Shown piece by piece: positions 41,801-44,800 of a stretch of 64,000 bases of DNA; position 1 is the first letter of the stretch, and every line of letters begins with the position of its first letter. The notes under the pieces were generated by a model that searched no databases, was not told the DNA's origin, and saw only the letters and a list, made by a program, of their open reading frames with translations. The stretch is taken from NCBI GenBank assembly GCA_963680875.1, contig OY804580.1, positions 112,347,534 to 112,411,533 on the forward strand, given 5' to 3'. Position numbers and translations under genes: made by a program. This DNA comes from Bathymodiolus brooksi (Eukaryota > Mollusca > Bivalvia > Mytilida > Modiolidae).

Positions 41801-44800
41801 CTGACCCTGAGCCTAATACAGATATAACATGAAAGGATAGTGATCCTCATTGCAGTACTAACTAGTCACTCTAAGGTTGCCAATGACAACTCACCTCCTA
41901 TCAACATCCTCTTCCTCATCTTTAATACAGCCATTCATTAGTTGGTTAGGTGTCCACATGACAGTCAGACCCCCAGCAGACTGGTGTAATGAGAGGTAAC
42001 CAGCTAAAGACTCCACATCCTCTTTCTAAAAATAGTAGATAATGATGATTTAACCTGATGTCAATCATTGCCCCTCCCCTCCCTCCCCCACCCCCAGCTG
42101 ACTGGTGTAATGAGAGGTAACCAGCTAAAGACTCCACATCCTCTTTCTAAAAATAGTAGATAATGATGATTTAACCTGATGTCAATCATTGCCTCTCCCC
42201 TCCCTCCCCCAACCCCAGCAGACTGGTGTAATGAGAGGTAACCAGCTAAAGACTCCACATCCTCTTTCTACAAATAGTAGATAATGATGATTTAATCTAA
42301 TGTCAGTCATTGCCCCTCCCCTCCCTCCCCCACCCCAGCAGACCGGTGTAATGAGAGGTAACCAGCTAAAACCTCCACATCCTCTTTCTACAAATAGTAG
42401 ATAATGATGATTTAACCTGATGTCAGTCATTGCCCATCCCCTCCCTCCCCCACCCCCAGCAGACTGGTGTAATGAGAGGTAACCAGCTAAAGACTCCACA
42501 TCCTCTTTCTACAAATAGTAGATAATGATGATTTAACCTGATGTCAGTCATTGCCCCTCCCCTCCCTCCCCCACCCACAATCAGAGTGGGATGGCAAACT
42601 ACTGATTGTACAGATACATATACAATTTATGTACATTGTTGGAAAATATCAAATTTATTTGTTCCAGCTTTAGAAACAGGTAGAAAGCGAGCCTTAGGTG
42701 AGGTTTTCTAGCCTGTTTCACAGCGAGTGAAAATTAATTTTACATTCAATGACAATGTACGTATATTTTGTTCATCCTGCAATATTAAAAAGTCAATAAC
42801 AACTGCCAAATTGTCTGAAAATAGCTGAGATAAGTGTCTAACAGTATTTAATGGTGTCATCTGTGACGTCAGCACTTATACTGTTACCGTTTCTTAATGT
42901 CACTCTATTTGAATCAGGTACCAGAAATGCAGCTTTATTAGGTCCATGACTAAATAACACTGAAGTTTATTTTACCCCCTGTAGCTGTATCAGTTCTCAA
43001 ATCATGCCATTGCAGGATAATATATGTTTGCCATACAAAGGTGTTAGTGTAAACAATATTTATTGAATAAATTGCATGAGTTATAACAATAGTACATACA
43101 TGTACATAGGGATGAGAAAACAAGTGACGCAGCACTTATATAAATTCTTCTCCTAAAGGTGTTGACAGATACAGTGTTTACACTATACTTGGTATACCTA
43201 TTCTTTCTTCCAATGACTTTTAAATCATTTAGTTTTTCAATTTATTGACTCTGACCTTGGTGAAGGTTGCTCCAGATACATGATGTGGGGATTAAATTAG
43301 ATATTCTCATTTTCATTGAGATTAATCGCAGACATATGTGCAAACAGGGAAATTTGATCTGACTTAACAGTAGTACATATATATATTAACTGTTTTAGCT
43401 AAATATAGACTGCTTCCTGAGCCTGCATAAATATAAATAAATTCTTGTTTTATTTAATGCTCGTTTGGCATGGAAAACATTAATGAAAACTGAAAGATGT
43501 ATGTTAGTATCACTTCTTAAAATATAACTGTTAGTTTCAGTACATGTGCTGATTAAGTCACTATTAATCAAAACCAGCTGCATTTCAATTTTCATTTTAT
43601 CATCAGGGGCCTGTTGTGGTCGTGATTGTATGGTAGTTGAATTTACAACTACCTATGCAATCAGTGCCTATCATCACTAAAGTTGTGAGTTTGAACCCCC
43701 GTTCATGATGAGGTGTACTCAATACAGCATTATGATTTATTTGTCAGTGACTTGCGACAGGTCAGTAGTTTTCTCCGGGTACACTCCAATTTGCTCCACC
43801 AATCAAACTGAAAGCCACAATATAACTGAAATATTGTTGAAAGTGGCATTAAACACCATAGACCAACCAACCATTATTATCATTGATCTTTGAGCTATAT
43901 TGTGACTACTAGACTATGTGTGAGGAAAAAGGAGGATTCCAGACTGTTATACTGGTAACAAACTGGTCTGTGAAACCTGTTGGCTCCGCTACAGTTTTAA
44001 CTTTACGGTTCAACATGTATTGTTGATTTATGCTAGGTAAGCAGTATTTCAGCTACATCCATGACGATATCCAGTATGCAAACAACCAGTGTCTGTAAAA
44101 GTGACACTGGGTTGAGCCTATGGCTGGAAATAAAAGGCAAGGTTGATTGATTGATTGATTGATTGATTGCTGAACATCAGGCGATCCCGTATTTCAGCTG
44201 AATATTAATGATAAGAATAAGTTAACATAATAAACAATCTACATGTAGGTAAAAGGTGGCATTGTGGTGGGCCTATTGAGATGGAAGTGAGAAGACAGGG
44301 AGCAGAATAATAACATAATTTCTCCAAACTAGACAGTAGTCTTCCCCTTAGCCGGGCCACTCCCATTTAAGACCAACCCTCTTAGCAGGCCACTCCCATT
44401 TAAGGCCAACCCTCTTATCAGGCCACTCCCATTTAAAGCCAATCCTCTTAGCAGGCCAGATTTCAGATGTACTGAGATAGTAAAATACTACTAAATTGTA
44501 CCCTAAAGAGGTCACCTCTGTTATGCCACATTTTCATTGCAGAAGAGGTGGCCTTGTAAGAGTGTACTACTGTAATACATGTACATAATTTATATGCTAA
44601 CTTTGCCAGACATTAAATTTTTCAACCGATAAAACAAAGACATATTTGTTTATGACACAGAAACGTTATATAACTTACTGGTTGTACGTAGACATTGTTT
44701 TTGCCGTAGAGGAGTGTAGTCTTTGAATTCTGATGTAAGGATTCTACATATTCTTTGGCTGAGAGGTGGAAACTTTTAGAACTTTCCTCACTACTGGAAC

